DNA of 64,000 nt from Pantoea dispersa (GCF_014155765.1 NZ_SCKT01000007.1:43362-107361); one strand, 5' to 3'. Positions 20,658 through 30,704 are shown, numbered from the stretch's first letter. Numbers and translations: made by a program. Notes: generated by a model not told the origin, from the letters alone.

Positions 20658-21554
20658 ATGATTACACGGCGTCGTTTTCTGTTGGCTAGCGGAGCAACCG
20701 TACTCTCCATGACGGCGGGCAAACTGTTTGCCCGGGATGACATTATTCCGCTCTGGCCGGACGACCCACCGGGCGGCGGCGGTCCGTCTGGCCTGCTGAA
20801 AGTCAGCGCTAACGGTTCGTGGACCAATATTGTTTCTCCCGCCATTCAGCGCTTTCGTCCGGAGAATCCCAACGGCGAAGCGGTGATCGTTGCGGCTGGT
20901 GGCGGCTACCGTTTTATCGGCATGGGGCGCGAAGCCTGGCCGGTCGCGCGCTGGCTTAATGCCAACGGGTATACTGCCTACGTGCTGAGCTACCGACTGC
21001 CGGGTGAAAAGTGGCAGGCCGGCAGAATGGCGCCGCTGCAGGATGCGCAGCGCGCGATTCGCATGGTGCGCGCGATGGAAAACAAGGTGCACCTGCTGGG
21101 CTTTTCGGCCGGCGGCCATCTGCTCGGCATGGCGGCAGCGCGGCCTGACTTCGTCACCTATTCACCGCAGGATTCGCTGGATGACATCCGGCCAACCGCA
21201 GACAGCGTCGGGCTGATTTACCCGGTTATCACCCTTGAAGCGCCATATCAGCACACCCGTACTCATCAGATGATCGTGGGCAATGACGCCACGCCGACCC
21301 AGGAAGCCAACTGGTCAGTGCAAAATTACGTTACCCGTGCCTATCCGCCAACCTTTCTGGCGCAGGCGGAGGACGATCATACCTCCAACCCTCATAACAC
21401 CGAGCTGATGCGCGACGCCTGCCGCCGTATGCGCGTGCCGGTTGAGCTGATCGAACTGAGCAGCGGTGGCCATGGCTTTGGCCTCGGTAAAGCCGGCACC
21501 CCCGCCGCGCTGTGGGACCAGGCGTATGTCCGCTGGCTGGATAAGCTGGGTTAA
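20658..21554 (+). CDS. Tat-exported alpha/beta hydrolase (acetyl esterase-like)
   Basis: 298 residues. The N-terminus MITRRRFLLASGATVL carries a twin-arginine motif (TRRRFLL), so export in folded form is expected. The alpha/beta hydrolase core shows an oxyanion strand (VIVAAGGGYRF), nucleophile elbow GFSAGG, acid in AEDDHTSN and histidine in SGGHGFG. The pattern fits BD-FAE / acetylxylan-esterase-like enzymes that deacetylate carbohydrates. The substrate is unknown. A GGGCAAG ribosome site precedes the ATG. Confidence 0.8.
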   Translation: MITRRRFLLASGATVLSMTAGKLFARDDIIPLWPDDPPGGGGPSGLLKVSANGSWTNIVSPAIQRFRPENPNGEAVIVAAGGGYRFIGMGREAWPVARWLNANGYTAYVLSYRLPGEKWQAGRMAPLQDAQRAIRMVRAMENKVHLLGFSAGGHLLGMAAARPDFVTYSPQDSLDDIRPTADSVGLIYPVITLEAPYQHTRTHQMIVGNDATPTQEANWSVQNYVTRAYPPTFLAQAEDDHTSNPHNTELMRDACRRMRVPVELIELSSGGHGFGLGKAGTPAALWDQAYVRWLDKLG

Positions 21555-21569
21555 GGTGTGATGGGCTGC

Positions 21570-21926
21570 GGTCGCCATGAATGGCGACCCTACAGCAGCG
21601 TGACGCGCTGTTTTGTAGGGTGCGCATTCATGCGCACCTGGATGCTCGCATGGTCACCGTTTTTTGGTCGCCATGAATGGCGCCCCTGCAGCAGCGTGAC
21701 GCGCTGTTTTGTAGGGTGCGCATTCATGCGCACCTGGATGCTCGCCTGGTCACCGTTTTTTGGTCGCCATGAATGGCGCCCCTGCAGCAGCGTGACGCGC
21801 TGTTTTGTAGGGTGCGCATTCATGCGCACCTGGATGCTCGCCTGGTCACCGTTTTTTGGTCGCCATGAATGGCGCCCCTGCAGCAGTATGATGCGCTATT
21901 TTGTAGGGTGCGCATTCATGCGCACC
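21570..21926. repeat. Four 96-bp tandem units of GTAG-headed hairpin pairs
   Basis: Units begin at 21570, 21666, 21762 and 21858, exactly 96 bases apart, and are nearly identical. Each contains a left hairpin GGTCGCCAT/ATGGCG.CC, the linker GCAGCGTGACGCGCTG (itself partly palindromic), then TGTAG with hairpin GGTGCGCAT/ATGCGCACC. It fills the whole gap between the Tat-type hydrolase and yneE. The long open frame through it is a by-product of the 96-base (32-codon) period. Confidence 0.9.
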
Positions 21927-21930
21927 TGGT

Positions 21931-22848
21931 TCACGTCAGATTAAAATACCGGTCCGGCTGGCTCGCTGCCGGCAGCGGGAAATCGTTGTTCATCGCTTTC
22001 AGATTGCGTTCGATATTCACGCACAGCGCGTCCAGCGGCAGATGATTGGGCGCGGTGCCGAACGGATCTTCCAGCTCCTCCGCCAGCGACTCCAGCGACA
22101 AAAAGGTGTACGAAATAAACACCGATACCAGCGGCGTCATCAGGTGCAAATCCGCCACCAGCGCAAACGGCAGCAGGGTGCAGAACAGATACACCGTGCG
22201 GTGCAGAATCAGGCTGTAGGCGAAGGGAATCGGTGTGCTGGCCAGCCGGTCGCAGCCACCCAGATACGCCGACAGATGATTGAGGTTGTCATCAATACTC
22301 TGCCAGACGATATCCGTCACTAATCCCTCATCACGCCGCTGCGCCAGCCATTCGCCCATGCATAACATGATTTGCGAGGTCGGCATCGGATGGCCGAGCA
22401 CCGCGGCGTGCCACGCGGGCGGCAGCAGCCGCTGCAGATCGGGCTGGGCATCGGTTTTACGCAGCCGGTGTTTCAGGCTCCAGCTAAATGCCAGCTGCAG
22501 CCCGATAAACTCCTGCACCTGTTCCGCACGCAGTCCGCGCAGCGTTTTCACCTGGCGCAGCAGCGAGCGCTGAGTAATGTGCATATTGCCCCACAGCGTG
22601 CGCGCCTCGATAAAGCGCGCGTAGCTGGCGTTATTGCGAAAGCCAAGAAAGATAGCTATCGACACGCCAATCAGGCTGAACGGCGCGGTGGTCAGGTGAA
22701 TGCCGAGCGTGGAATACCAGGGATAACCCAGAATGGCGATCACTGACATCAGCAGGTTAAGCGACAGGCGGAACGCAATGCGAGACAGCACTGAGCCATG
22801 CCAGTCAAACAACCGGAGAAACCAGTGTTGATGAGGACGTACGATCAT
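21931..22848 (-). CDS. yneE: Bestrophin-family channel YneE (UPF0187)
   Basis: 305 residues. It begins MIVRPHQHWFLRLFDWHGSVLSRI, like E. coli YneE, and keeps PFSLIGVSIAIFLGFRNNASYARFIEARTLWG, TPIPFAYSLILHRTVYLFCTLLPFALV and AEELEDPFGT, the bestrophin signature. Expected to form an inner-membrane anion or cation channel; bacterial homologues are pentameric. The stop codon lies four bases from the repeat array. Confidence 0.93.
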   Translation of the reverse strand: MIVRPHQHWFLRLFDWHGSVLSRIAFRLSLNLLMSVIAILGYPWYSTLGIHLTTAPFSLIGVSIAIFLGFRNNASYARFIEARTLWGNMHITQRSLLRQVKTLRGLRAEQVQEFIGLQLAFSWSLKHRLRKTDAQPDLQRLLPPAWHAAVLGHPMPTSQIMLCMGEWLAQRRDEGLVTDIVWQSIDDNLNHLSAYLGGCDRLASTPIPFAYSLILHRTVYLFCTLLPFALVADLHLMTPLVSVFISYTFLSLESLAEELEDPFGTAPNHLPLDALCVNIERNLKAMNNDFPLPAASQPDRYFNLT

Positions 22849-23101
22849 TTTGCGATGGTGTTTTTTATGATTTTGTCGCCACAGATTACGCCCGTCGCAG
22901 GCGCAGAATCAACGCCGGTGAGCCGCTGTTTTACCAGCAAAAACGCTGCGCTTTGGCTAATTAATCTATTTAAATCAAGCTTCTAAAAACGCTTTGAACA
23001 AGTTGTAAAATTCTTTGCGTTATCTCTTTGTCCGCGCTTTCTCTAAAGTTTATTCCAGCAGCACAACACACAAATTTAAAACCACTTTAGAGGAAAGTAT
23101 C

Positions 23102-23743
23102 ATGTCTAAACTCGACCTGCTTGACCCACAGAACTCAACCCTGATCTTCATCGACCATCAGCCACAGATGGCGTTTGGTGTCGCCAATATTGACCGCCAG
23201 CAGCTCAAAAATAACACCGTCGCCCTGGCGAAAGCGGGGAAAATTTTCGACGTGCCGGTGATTTATACCTCGGTAGAAACGGAAAGCTTCAGCGGCTACA
23301 TCTGGCCAGAACTGCTGGCGGTGCACCCGGAATCGAAGCCGATTGAGCGTACCTCCATGAACTCCTGGGAAGACGCGAAATTTGTCGAGGCGGTAGAGAA
23401 AACCGGCCGCAAAAAACTGATCATCTCGGCGCTGTGGACCGAAGTGTGCCTGACTTTCCCGGCCCTGATGGCGCTGAAAGCCGGTTACGAAGTGTATGTG
23501 GTGACCGATACCTCCGGCGGCACCAGTGTTGATGCGCACGAACGTTCCGTGCAGCGCATGGTGCAGGCGGGTGCGGTGCCGGTGACCTGGCAGCAGGTGC
23601 TGCTGGAGTACCAGCGCGACTGGTCACGCAAAGAGACCTACGATGCAGTGATGGATCTGGTGCGTGAGCACAGCGGTGCCTACGGCATGGGCGTCGACTA
23701 CGCCTACACCATGGTGCACAAAGCGCCGCAGCGTCAGGGCTGA
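23102..23743 (+). CDS. Isochorismatase-family cysteine hydrolase (YcaC-like)
   Basis: 213 residues from ATG 23102, which has GAGGAAA upstream; the open frame extends to 23015 without conservation. Key residues of the cysteine hydrolase family are visible: Asp in LIFIDHQP, and Cys in LWTEVCLTFPALMALKAGYEV, followed by VVTDTSGG. Members hydrolyse amides or ethers of small acids; E. coli YcaC has no settled substrate. Convergent with the LysR gene, whose stop is one base away. Confidence 0.85.
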   Translation: MSKLDLLDPQNSTLIFIDHQPQMAFGVANIDRQQLKNNTVALAKAGKIFDVPVIYTSVETESFSGYIWPELLAVHPESKPIERTSMNSWEDAKFVEAVEKTGRKKLIISALWTEVCLTFPALMALKAGYEVYVVTDTSGGTSVDAHERSVQRMVQAGAVPVTWQQVLLEYQRDWSRKETYDAVMDLVREHSGAYGMGVDYAYTMVHKAPQRQG

Positions 23744-23744
23744 T

Positions 23745-24647
23745 TCAGCGGTAGTGCGGCAGGCGGGTTTTCAATGCGTCGATAAACAGCCGCAGCGCCA
23801 TCGACTGATGCCGGTTCGGCGGGAACCACAGCGCGATTCCCGCCGACTGAATGCGCCAGTCGGCCAGCAGCTCCACTAATTTCCCCTGCTGCAGTGCCTC
23901 GCTAACGTACAGCGAAGGCACGAACGCAATCCCTGAACCGTTGATGGCCGCGCGTGCCATCAGCGCGTTATTGTCTAACGTCAGCGTACCCGGCACGTCA
24001 ATCTCCAGACTTTCCTCCGCACTCTGATACTCCCAGCGATAGCGTTTGCCCCCGGGCAGGCGATGACGAATACACTGCTGCTGCAGTAAATCCTGCGGCT
24101 GACGCACCGGCGCGTGCACCGCCAGATAGTCGGGCGAGGCTACGGTAACGAAGGTCAGCGGGCCGCCAAGCGCAATAGCCACCATATCCTGCGGCACATC
24201 TTCAATCAGCCGGATGCCGGCATCAAACCCGGCGGCGGTGATATCTACCAGCGCGCCCTGGGCGGCGAAATCAAGCTGAATACCGGGATAGCGCGCGCTG
24301 AACTCGGGCACCACCTGATCCAGCAGCAGGCCAATCACCACATCGCTGGCGCTGATGCGCAGCGTACCGTACTGCTGCTGGCGGCTCAGGCTGACGTCGT
24401 GCAGCACCTCATCCATCTGATTGAGCAGCGGCCCGAGACGCTGTAATAGCTGCTCACCGGCGTCGGTCAGCGACACGCTGCGTGTGGTGCGCTGAAACAG
24501 CTGCACGCCGAGGTTGTGCTCCAGCGTTTTCACCAGGTGGCTGAGCGAAGAGCGCTTCAGGCCAAGCAGCTCGGCGGCGCGCCGAAAGCTGCGCTGCTCG
24601 CCCAGCGTTTTGATCGCCTGCAGTTCGTGCCAGGAAGGGCGTTTCAT
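23745..24647 (-). CDS. LysR-type transcriptional regulator
   Basis: 300 residues, a full-length LysR protein: HTH SFRRAAELLGLKRSSLSHLVKTLEHNLGVQLFQRTTRSVSLT at the N-terminus, then an effector-binding domain. It belongs to the subgroup typified by DmlR/PecT-like regulators. Divergent from the short-chain dehydrogenase gene, its probable target, across a 95-base gap that contains GGTCAT...ATGACC half-sites (24679-24684 and 24702-24707 approximately). Confidence 0.9.
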   Translation of the reverse strand: MKRPSWHELQAIKTLGEQRSFRRAAELLGLKRSSLSHLVKTLEHNLGVQLFQRTTRSVSLTDAGEQLLQRLGPLLNQMDEVLHDVSLSRQQQYGTLRISASDVVIGLLLDQVVPEFSARYPGIQLDFAAQGALVDITAAGFDAGIRLIEDVPQDMVAIALGGPLTFVTVASPDYLAVHAPVRQPQDLLQQQCIRHRLPGGKRYRWEYQSAEESLEIDVPGTLTLDNNALMARAAINGSGIAFVPSLYVSEALQQGKLVELLADWRIQSAGIALWFPPNRHQSMALRLFIDALKTRLPHYR

Positions 24648-24742
24648 TGGTGGTATTTCCTCACCAGGTCATGTGCAATTGGGGAGATTATGACCACCAG
24701 TAAAGCGATCTATCATCAGGTTTTCAACATGAGGAGCGCAAA

Positions 24743-25564
24743 ATGAAAACCTGGTTAATTACCGGTGCCAGCAGCGGACTGGGCCGACTGATGAGTGAAC
24801 GTTTACTTGAGCGCGGCGATCGCGTGGTGGCAACGGTGCGCCGCGAGCAGGCGCTGGCCGATTTGCAGCAGCAATATGGCGATCGGCTGCTGGTGATGCG
24901 GCTGGATCTGGCCGAAACGGCCAGTATCGCACCGGCCATCGCCAGCGCCTTTGCCCGCGTCGGGCGTATTGATGTGGTGGTAAGCAACGCCGCTTACGGT
25001 CTGTTTGGCGCGGCGGAAGAGCTCAGCGACGCGCAGATTGCACGCCAGATCGCCACCAATCTCACCGGCTCGATCCAGCTGATTCGCGCCGTCATCCCGC
25101 ATTTGCGCCAGCAGGGCGGGGGCCGCATTGCGCAGATCTCGTCCGAGGGCGGCCAGGTGGCGTATCCCAATTTCAGCCTGTATCACGCCAGCAAATGGGG
25201 CATTGAAGGTTTTGTCGAAGCGGTGCGCCAGGAAGTCGCCAGCTTTGGCATCGAACTGCTGCTGGTAGAGCCGGGCCCGACCGTCACCAACTTCGCCAGC
25301 GGGCTGGATATCGCCGCGCCGCTCGACGCCTATCGTGATAACGCATCCGGTCAGTTCCGTCGGGCGATTGAAGCGGGTGACTTTGCTATATTGGGTGATG
25401 CTGGAAAATGCGTGACGGCCACGCTGGCGACGCTGGATCAGGAAACGATGCCGCTGCGGCTGGCGCTGGGCAGCACGGCCTATCAGCACATCGAAGCCGC
25501 GCTGGAAGCCCGGCTGGCAGAACTGCGAACGCAGAAAGCGCTGGCGTTTGGCGCGGATGCGTAA
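24743..25564 (+). CDS. Short-chain dehydrogenase/reductase
   Basis: 273 residues. Classical SDR: nucleotide-binding TGASSGLG near the N-terminus, NAAYG (NAG-like motif), catalytic Ser in ISSEGG and YHASK (Tyr/Lys), then the PGPT loop. It reduces or oxidises a carbonyl or alcohol with NAD(P)H; substrate unknown. GAGGAGCG lies eight bases before the ATG. Divergent from a LysR gene that probably controls it. Confidence 0.88.
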   Translation: MKTWLITGASSGLGRLMSERLLERGDRVVATVRREQALADLQQQYGDRLLVMRLDLAETASIAPAIASAFARVGRIDVVVSNAAYGLFGAAEELSDAQIARQIATNLTGSIQLIRAVIPHLRQQGGGRIAQISSEGGQVAYPNFSLYHASKWGIEGFVEAVRQEVASFGIELLLVEPGPTVTNFASGLDIAAPLDAYRDNASGQFRRAIEAGDFAILGDAGKCVTATLATLDQETMPLRLALGSTAYQHIEAALEARLAELRTQKALAFGADA

Positions 25565-25603
25565 GTCCGTTGCTGCGGCAAAATCCTGACCGGGAAACCG
25601 GCA

Positions 25604-26536
25604 TCAGAACAGCAGGCTGTGCGCCGTGGCGCGCAGCGCAATGCCGAGCAAAATGCCGGGCACGGCGAAGCGGAACAGGCGCGGAAAACGGCTGGAGAGC
25701 CCGAGGAAAATGCCGATGCCGGGCAGGTCGAAGGTCTGAATCAGCAGGCCTGCCGAGACGTTGATGTTGTGCGCACTGTACTGCCCCTGTTCGACCAGAC
25801 CGGCAACCACGCCGTAATAGGCGGTGCCGCCGGCCAGGCATTTGGTCAGCGCGGGCAGCACATACACCTCGGCGATATGCTGTTTGTGTAACAGCGGTGC
25901 CAGCAGCTGCGTCAGCAGCTCAATGGCGCCGGCACTCTTCAGGATGCCCACCACCGACAAGGAAAGGATCAGCATCGGCAGCGAACCGAGCGCAAGGCGA
26001 ATGGCGTCGGCACCCGAGGTGTTGATGATGGCGATCAGCCCCGGCTTCGCGTCGCTGTTCTCCACGCCCTGGTCTTCATCGCGCAGCGCGACGTCGGAAA
26101 GTTTACGGGCAAAAAAGTGATAGGTTGAGGCGGCCGCCAGCACGCCGCCGCTGATGGAGAACAGCAGCGCGGCGCTCCAGTTGAGCCCGTCAGGAATCAG
26201 CGGATAAAAGGCATTGGCCTGGCCCATCGCAAACAGCATCGCCAGCGTGGCTGCCATGTGGCGGTCTGACGTGCCGCGCTTCTCCATGATCGCCAGCGCG
26301 GCGAGCGGTGCGGCAAAACTGACAAAATTTAACTGGATGAGTGCGAACAGCGCCAGGCCGGTAATCCCCAGCGGCTTCAGTAACGGCGTGGCGTGGCGCA
26401 CGACAAAATCCAGCACGCCTTTCACTTCGAGGTATTTCATGATGAATAGCATCACCACCATGATGGGAATCAGGGTATAAAGCGCGACGTCGACCGCGGC
26501 TTTGCCCGACTCCATAATTATGCTGATGATATTCAC
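25604..26536 (-). CDS. Gate-domain membrane protein (nucleoside-recognition/YjiG-SpmA-like)
   Basis: About 310 residues if GTG 26536 is the start; the frame is open to 26590 and another ATG lies at about 26512, so the start is unsure. Roughly eight membrane segments. Two Gate (PF07670)-like halves are suggested by ALYTLIPIMVVMLFIMKYLEV and SLPMLILSLSVVGILKSAGAIELLTQLL. Members include nucleoside transporters, SpmA/B and the FeoB core; function here is unknown. Convergent with the SDR gene. Confidence 0.7.
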   Translation of the reverse strand: MNIISIIMESGKAAVDVALYTLIPIMVVMLFIMKYLEVKGVLDFVVRHATPLLKPLGITGLALFALIQLNFVSFAAPLAALAIMEKRGTSDRHMAATLAMLFAMGQANAFYPLIPDGLNWSAALLFSISGGVLAAASTYHFFARKLSDVALRDEDQGVENSDAKPGLIAIINTSGADAIRLALGSLPMLILSLSVVGILKSAGAIELLTQLLAPLLHKQHIAEVYVLPALTKCLAGGTAYYGVVAGLVEQGQYSAHNINVSAGLLIQTFDLPGIGIFLGLSSRFPRLFRFAVPGILLGIALRATAHSLLF

Positions 26537-26631
26537 GTGCTCACGTCGTCCCGTTACCGCAAAACGCTGGCCGCCGGGCCAGCAAAGCAAAAATCATAGC
26601 GGGTATGCGCGCTGTTGAGTAGTCAGCAAAC

Positions 26632-26654
26632 AAAAAAGCCCCCAGGCGGGGGCT
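26632..26654 (-). terminator. Terminator of gor
   Basis: Stem AGCCCCC / GGGGGCT with loop AGGC; on the minus strand the hairpin is followed by six T residues. It lies 24 bases beyond the gor stop. Confidence 0.9.
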
Positions 26655-26677
26655 GCGATGATGGCGCTGAAGCGGTG

Positions 26678-28030
26678 TTAGCGCATGGTGACGAACTCTT
26701 CCGCCGCCGTCGGGTGAATCGCCACGGTGTTGTCGAAGTCTTTTTTGGTGGCACCCATTTTCAGCGCCACCGCGAAGCCCTGCAGCATCTCATCCATGCC
26801 ATTGCCGATACCGTGAATACCCACAATCTTCTCTTCCGGCCCCACGCATACCAGCTTCATGCGGCACGGCTGGCGGTGCTGGGTTACCGCGGTATACATG
26901 GCGGTGAACGACGATTTGTACACTTTTACCTGGTCGTCGCCATACTGCTCACGCGCCTGCGGCTCGGTCAGACCGACGGTGCCAATCGGTGGATGGCTGA
27001 ACACCACGGTGGGAACGTTGCTGTAGTCGAGATGCTCGTCCGGCTTGTTATTAAACAGGCGTTCGGACAGGCGACGGCCTGCCGCCACGGCCACCGGCGT
27101 CAGCTCGACCGCACCGGTGTTATCACCCACCGCATAGATGCCTTTGACGTTGGTGTTCTGGAACTTGTCGACCTGAATGTAGCCTTTGTCATTCAGCGCC
27201 ACACCGGTCACCGCCAGGTTGAGGTTATCGGTAGCGGGCTCGCGGCCAATTGCCCACACCAGGCAATCCACCGTCTGCTGCTGGCCGTTTTCCAGCTGCA
27301 GCGTCAGGCTGCCGTCAGCATTCCTGATCACCGCTTTCGGGATCGATTCGGTGTGCAGCGTCGGACCTTCCGCCCGCATCACTTCTACCAGTGTCTCAAC
27401 AATCAGCGGGTCGAAGCTGCGCAGCGGCGCATGCTGGCGCACAAACAGGTGAGTTTCTGCGCCCAGCGCATTCACCACGCCGGCCAGCTCTACCGCAATA
27501 TAGCCTGCGCCTACCACCGCAACGCGTTTTGGCAGCGCCTCCAGCTCAAAGAAGCCGTCGGAATCGATGCCGTACTCTGCGCCCGGCACCTTTGGATGGC
27601 TGGGACGCCCGCCGGTGGCGATCAGGATATGGTCGGCAGTAATGGTCTCGCCGTTCACTTCCACCGTGTGGGCATCGACAAAGCGCGCGAACCCTTTGAT
27701 CACTTCCACCTGGTTTTTACCCAGCACGTTGTCGTATGAGGTGTGGATACGGTCGATGTAGGCGCTGCGATTTTTCACCAGCGTTGACCAGTCAAAGCGA
27801 TTAACGGTGGTATCAAAGCCGTAATCCGGACCGTACAGGTGAATTGCTTCGGCGATTTGTGCCGCATGCCACATCACTTTCTTCGGTACACAGCCGACGT
27901 TGACGCAGGTGCCGCCCAGCTCTTTCGCTTCGATCAGCGCGCACTTCTGGCCATACATCGCCGCACGGTTAATGGAGGCGATACCGCCGCTGCCGCCGCC
28001 AATGGCGAGGTAATCAAAATGTCTGGTCAT
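26678..28030 (-). CDS. gor: Glutathione reductase
   Basis: 450 residues, the E. coli length. FAD-binding GGGSGGIAS near the N-terminus, redox-active disulphide Cys42/Cys47 (GGTCVNVGC), NADPH-binding [11 protein letters not shown] and the catalytic His439 in HPTAAEE. It reduces GSSG to GSH with NADPH in the cytoplasm. In E. coli gor is next to rlmJ; here RNase Z sits between them. A strong terminator follows. Confidence 0.97.
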   Translation of the reverse strand: MTRHFDYLAIGGGSGGIASINRAAMYGQKCALIEAKELGGTCVNVGCVPKKVMWHAAQIAEAIHLYGPDYGFDTTVNRFDWSTLVKNRSAYIDRIHTSYDNVLGKNQVEVIKGFARFVDAHTVEVNGETITADHILIATGGRPSHPKVPGAEYGIDSDGFFELEALPKRVAVVGAGYIAVELAGVVNALGAETHLFVRQHAPLRSFDPLIVETLVEVMRAEGPTLHTESIPKAVIRNADGSLTLQLENGQQQTVDCLVWAIGREPATDNLNLAVTGVALNDKGYIQVDKFQNTNVKGIYAVGDNTGAVELTPVAVAAGRRLSERLFNNKPDEHLDYSNVPTVVFSHPPIGTVGLTEPQAREQYGDDQVKVYKSSFTAMYTAVTQHRQPCRMKLVCVGPEEKIVGIHGIGNGMDEMLQGFAVALKMGATKKDFDNTVAIHPTAAEEFVTMR

Positions 28031-28160
28031 CCGTTGTGTCCATCTGTTGGAGGAAAACTGGCATAGAGTGTAACGCCGCTTCAGTTACCGGCGCAAAGTT
28101 TGCACCTATGTATGTAATAGGGTTGAATGCCGGCAAGGGGTTGGCTTAAAGGAACTTATC

Positions 28161-29072
28161 ATGCACCTGACATTTCTTGGTACCGGCGCGGGCGCGCCCA
28201 GCCTGCAGCGCAACGTCACGGCCATTGCGCTGACGCTGTCGAAGCGCGGCGAGACCTGGCTGTTCGACTGTGGCGAAGCGACGCAGCATCAGTTTATGCG
28301 ATCGGCGCTTAAGCCCGGCAAGCTGGAAAAAATCTTTATTACCCATTTGCATGGCGATCACATCTTTGGCCTGCCGGGTCTGCTCACCAGCCGTTCGATG
28401 GCGGGCCTGACCGAGCCGATGACGCTGTACGGTCCGAAAGGATTGCGCCAGTTTGTCGACACCGCGCTCAGCCTGAGTGGCTCTTATACCGGCTATCCAC
28501 TGGAGATTGTCGAGATCGAAGCCGGTCCGGTGCTGGATAACGGTGAGTTTCGCGTCACTGCTTATGCGCTGAACCACGTGGTCGAGTGCTATGGCTACCG
28601 CATCGAACAGCATGATAAGCCAGGCTTCCTTGACGCACCGCGCCTGAAGGCGGAAGGCGTGCCGCGCGGCCCGTGGTATCAGGATCTGAAACAGGGCAAA
28701 CGCATCACGCTGGAAGATGGCCGCGAGATCAACGGCGCCGACTATCTTGGCCCGGCCACCAAAGGCAAAGTGCTGGCGATCTTCGGCGATACCGGCCCCA
28801 CCGAGGTGGCGTTGCAGCTGGCGGCGAACGCCGATGTGATGGTGCATGAAACCACGCTGGAAGCGGCGATGGCGGAAAAAGCCAACGGGCGCGGCCACTC
28901 CACTACGGTGCAGGCGGCCAGCGTGGCACAGCGCGCTGGCGCAAAACGCATGATCGCGACGCACTTTAGCTCGCGCTATTTGTCACAGGATCGGGAAAGG
29001 CTGCTGGCTGAGTGCCAGTCGGTGTTTCCGGCCACCGAACTGGCGCATGATTTTGCGATATTTGAGGTTTAG
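28161..29072 (+). CDS. rbn: Ribonuclease Z / RNase BN
   Basis: 303 residues of the metallo-beta-lactamase fold. The zinc motif HLHGDH is at 62-67 and later ligands appear in FGDTG and ATHFSSRY. It matures tRNA 3' ends (endo/exonuclease). The ATG has AAGGAAC upstream. Divergent from gor, and its stop is four bases from that of rlmJ (convergent). Confidence 0.95.
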   Translation: MHLTFLGTGAGAPSLQRNVTAIALTLSKRGETWLFDCGEATQHQFMRSALKPGKLEKIFITHLHGDHIFGLPGLLTSRSMAGLTEPMTLYGPKGLRQFVDTALSLSGSYTGYPLEIVEIEAGPVLDNGEFRVTAYALNHVVECYGYRIEQHDKPGFLDAPRLKAEGVPRGPWYQDLKQGKRITLEDGREINGADYLGPATKGKVLAIFGDTGPTEVALQLAANADVMVHETTLEAAMAEKANGRGHSTTVQAASVAQRAGAKRMIATHFSSRYLSQDRERLLAECQSVFPATELAHDFAIFEV

Positions 29073-29075
29073 CGC

Positions 29076-29918
29076 TTATTCCGGCACGATTTGCGTCACG
29101 CTGTAGTGACCGGTGCCGGCGGGCACCAGTTTCTGGTGCAGCCACGGCAGCAGCTCTTCCATCTGCGCCTTCAGCTTCCACGGCGGGTTGATGACAATCA
29201 TCCCGGACGCGGTCATGCCGCGCTGATCGCTGTCCGGACGCACTGCCAGCTCGATCTGCAGAATATTGCGAATGCCGGTGGCTTCCAGATCCTTCAGCAT
29301 GTGCTTGATTTGCTGGCGCAACACCACCGGATACCACAGTGCATAGACGCCGGTGGCGAAACGTTTGTGACCTTCCTGAATGCCTTTCACCACATCCTGA
29401 TAATCGCTTTTCATTTCGTACGGCGGGTCGATAAGGATCAGGCCGCGACGGGTCGGTGGCGGCAGTTTGGCCTTCAGCTGCTGATAACCATCCGCGCGTT
29501 CAACGCGGGCGCGCGCATCTTTACTGAACTCACTGCGCAGCAGCGGGTAATCGGTCGGATGCAGTTCGGTGAGCTGCAGCTTATCTTCGTCGCGCAGCAG
29601 ATGGCGGGCGATCAGCGGCGAGCCAGGGTAATAGCGCAGCGTACCGGTTGGGTTGAGGTTGCGAATCGCCGCCAGATAGGGCTTCAGCAGCGCCGGTGCG
29701 TCCGGCTGTTGCCAGATGCGCGCAATGCCTTCCAGATATTCGCCGGTACGTTCGGCGTGCTCACCGCTCAGCTGGTAACGTCCGGCACCGGCGTGGGTGT
29801 CCAGATAGAGGAAAGGTTTCTCCTTCTCCATCAGGGCGGTGAGGATCAGGCTTTCAACGGTGTGTTTCAGCACGTCGGCGTGGTTGCCGGCATGAAAACT
29901 GTGGCGATAACTCAGCAT
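29076..29918 (-). CDS. rlmJ: 23S rRNA (adenine2030-N6)-methyltransferase
   Basis: 280 residues as in E. coli RlmJ. It starts MLSYRHSFHAGNHADVLKH and has the SAM-binding YLDTHAGAGRY and the catalytic DPPYE (amino-methyltransferase motif IV). It methylates A2030 of 23S rRNA. Part of the gor-rlmJ-prlC-rsmJ core neighbourhood. Confidence 0.96.
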   Translation of the reverse strand: MLSYRHSFHAGNHADVLKHTVESLILTALMEKEKPFLYLDTHAGAGRYQLSGEHAERTGEYLEGIARIWQQPDAPALLKPYLAAIRNLNPTGTLRYYPGSPLIARHLLRDEDKLQLTELHPTDYPLLRSEFSKDARARVERADGYQQLKAKLPPPTRRGLILIDPPYEMKSDYQDVVKGIQEGHKRFATGVYALWYPVVLRQQIKHMLKDLEATGIRNILQIELAVRPDSDQRGMTASGMIVINPPWKLKAQMEELLPWLHQKLVPAGTGHYSVTQIVPE

Positions 29919-30254
29919 AAAAAAGAGGGGTCCGCGGTTGGATCAATGAAGTCGAATAGATCGTGTGTGGCGCGATTATAGCCGCGCCGCATAAAAATTG
30001 CTGACGTTTTACCATCCGCTTAAGTTTTCAGCGCCCGGGTCGCTTTAGCGGAATGCGACCGGTCTGGTAGAGAACTAATTTCACGTAGGGATAATTCGAC
30101 TCTCGAAATTTTACCGCAGATTAAGTAAGTTAGTAGCCGAAAACGAAGCGGTCGCGAGCGAAATGCCAGGAATGCGTCTCTGGCAAGGAAACTTTTCGGC
30201 CATGGCCGTATAATTTTTTGCTTCAAGCATCCTTAATAACTCCTGGTGACAATA
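29919..30254. promoter_or_regulatory. Intergenic region between rlmJ and the lipoprotein gene, with a -10 element
   Basis: 336 bases without a gene. TATAAT at 30209-30214 lies 41 bases before the lipoprotein start and is a good -10; the matching -35 is poor, which may mean activator dependence. GGTCGC...GCGACC near 30043-30065 could form a hairpin. Confidence 0.45.
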
Positions 30255-30704
30255 ATGAAAAAAATGACTGGTATCGCGGTGGCAAGCCTGCTGGCACTGG
30301 CCGGCTGCGCGAAACAACAGCCTGTTCATAGCCTGGTAACGCCGCCCGCCGCCGAAGCTCAGCCGATGGCTGAATCCGCTGCACGGCCTGACGGCCAGCC
30401 GTTTGTAACCGAAGCGCCAGCCCAGCCGGCCGCTGCCTCGTTCGCTGACGATCGCGCCAGCAACATTCAGCAGTGCCGTAAAGAGCTGGATGCGATGCGC
30501 CTCTACAGCCAGGCGTCTTACGACAGCTACCAGGCGGAGTTCCAGAAAATTGGCGCGCAGACCAACAAATATCTGCAGATTAAAGATTCGATCGGCGCGG
30601 ATATTAACGATTTAGTCATGCCGCGCTATCAGTTCCAGATCCGTGAACTGTGCTTCCGCATTAAAACCCGTCTGTCACAGCTGATTATTCGCCAGGCCGG
30701 TTAA
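30255..30704 (+). CDS. Small outer-membrane-type lipoprotein of unknown function
   Basis: 149 residues from ATG 30255. Lipobox LALAGC with Cys at about residue 18 (KKMTGIAVASLLALAGC), followed by a proline/alanine-rich linker of ~50 residues and a helical C-terminal domain containing two cysteines (NIQQCRKEL and RELCFRI), which may form a disulphide. No Asp after the Cys, so outer-membrane targeting is expected. The family is not recognised. It precedes the coiled-coil FKBP_N protein by 133 bases on the same strand, so a joint role is possible. Confidence 0.8.
   Translation: MKKMTGIAVASLLALAGCAKQQPVHSLVTPPAAEAQPMAESAARPDGQPFVTEAPAQPAAASFADDRASNIQQCRKELDAMRLYSQASYDSYQAEFQKIGAQTNKYLQIKDSIGADINDLVMPRYQFQIRELCFRIKTRLSQLIIRQAG

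Noticed and set aside
21558-21944. 128-residue open frame with four repeated WRPCSSVTRCFVGCAF-like units
   Set aside because: It is the by-product of a 96-base tandem repeat of hairpins; no ribosome site, and both strands are open.
30043-30065. Small RNA candidate (GGTCGC...GCGACC hairpin)
   Set aside because: One weak stem with no promoter/terminator pair; not enough to call an RNA gene.
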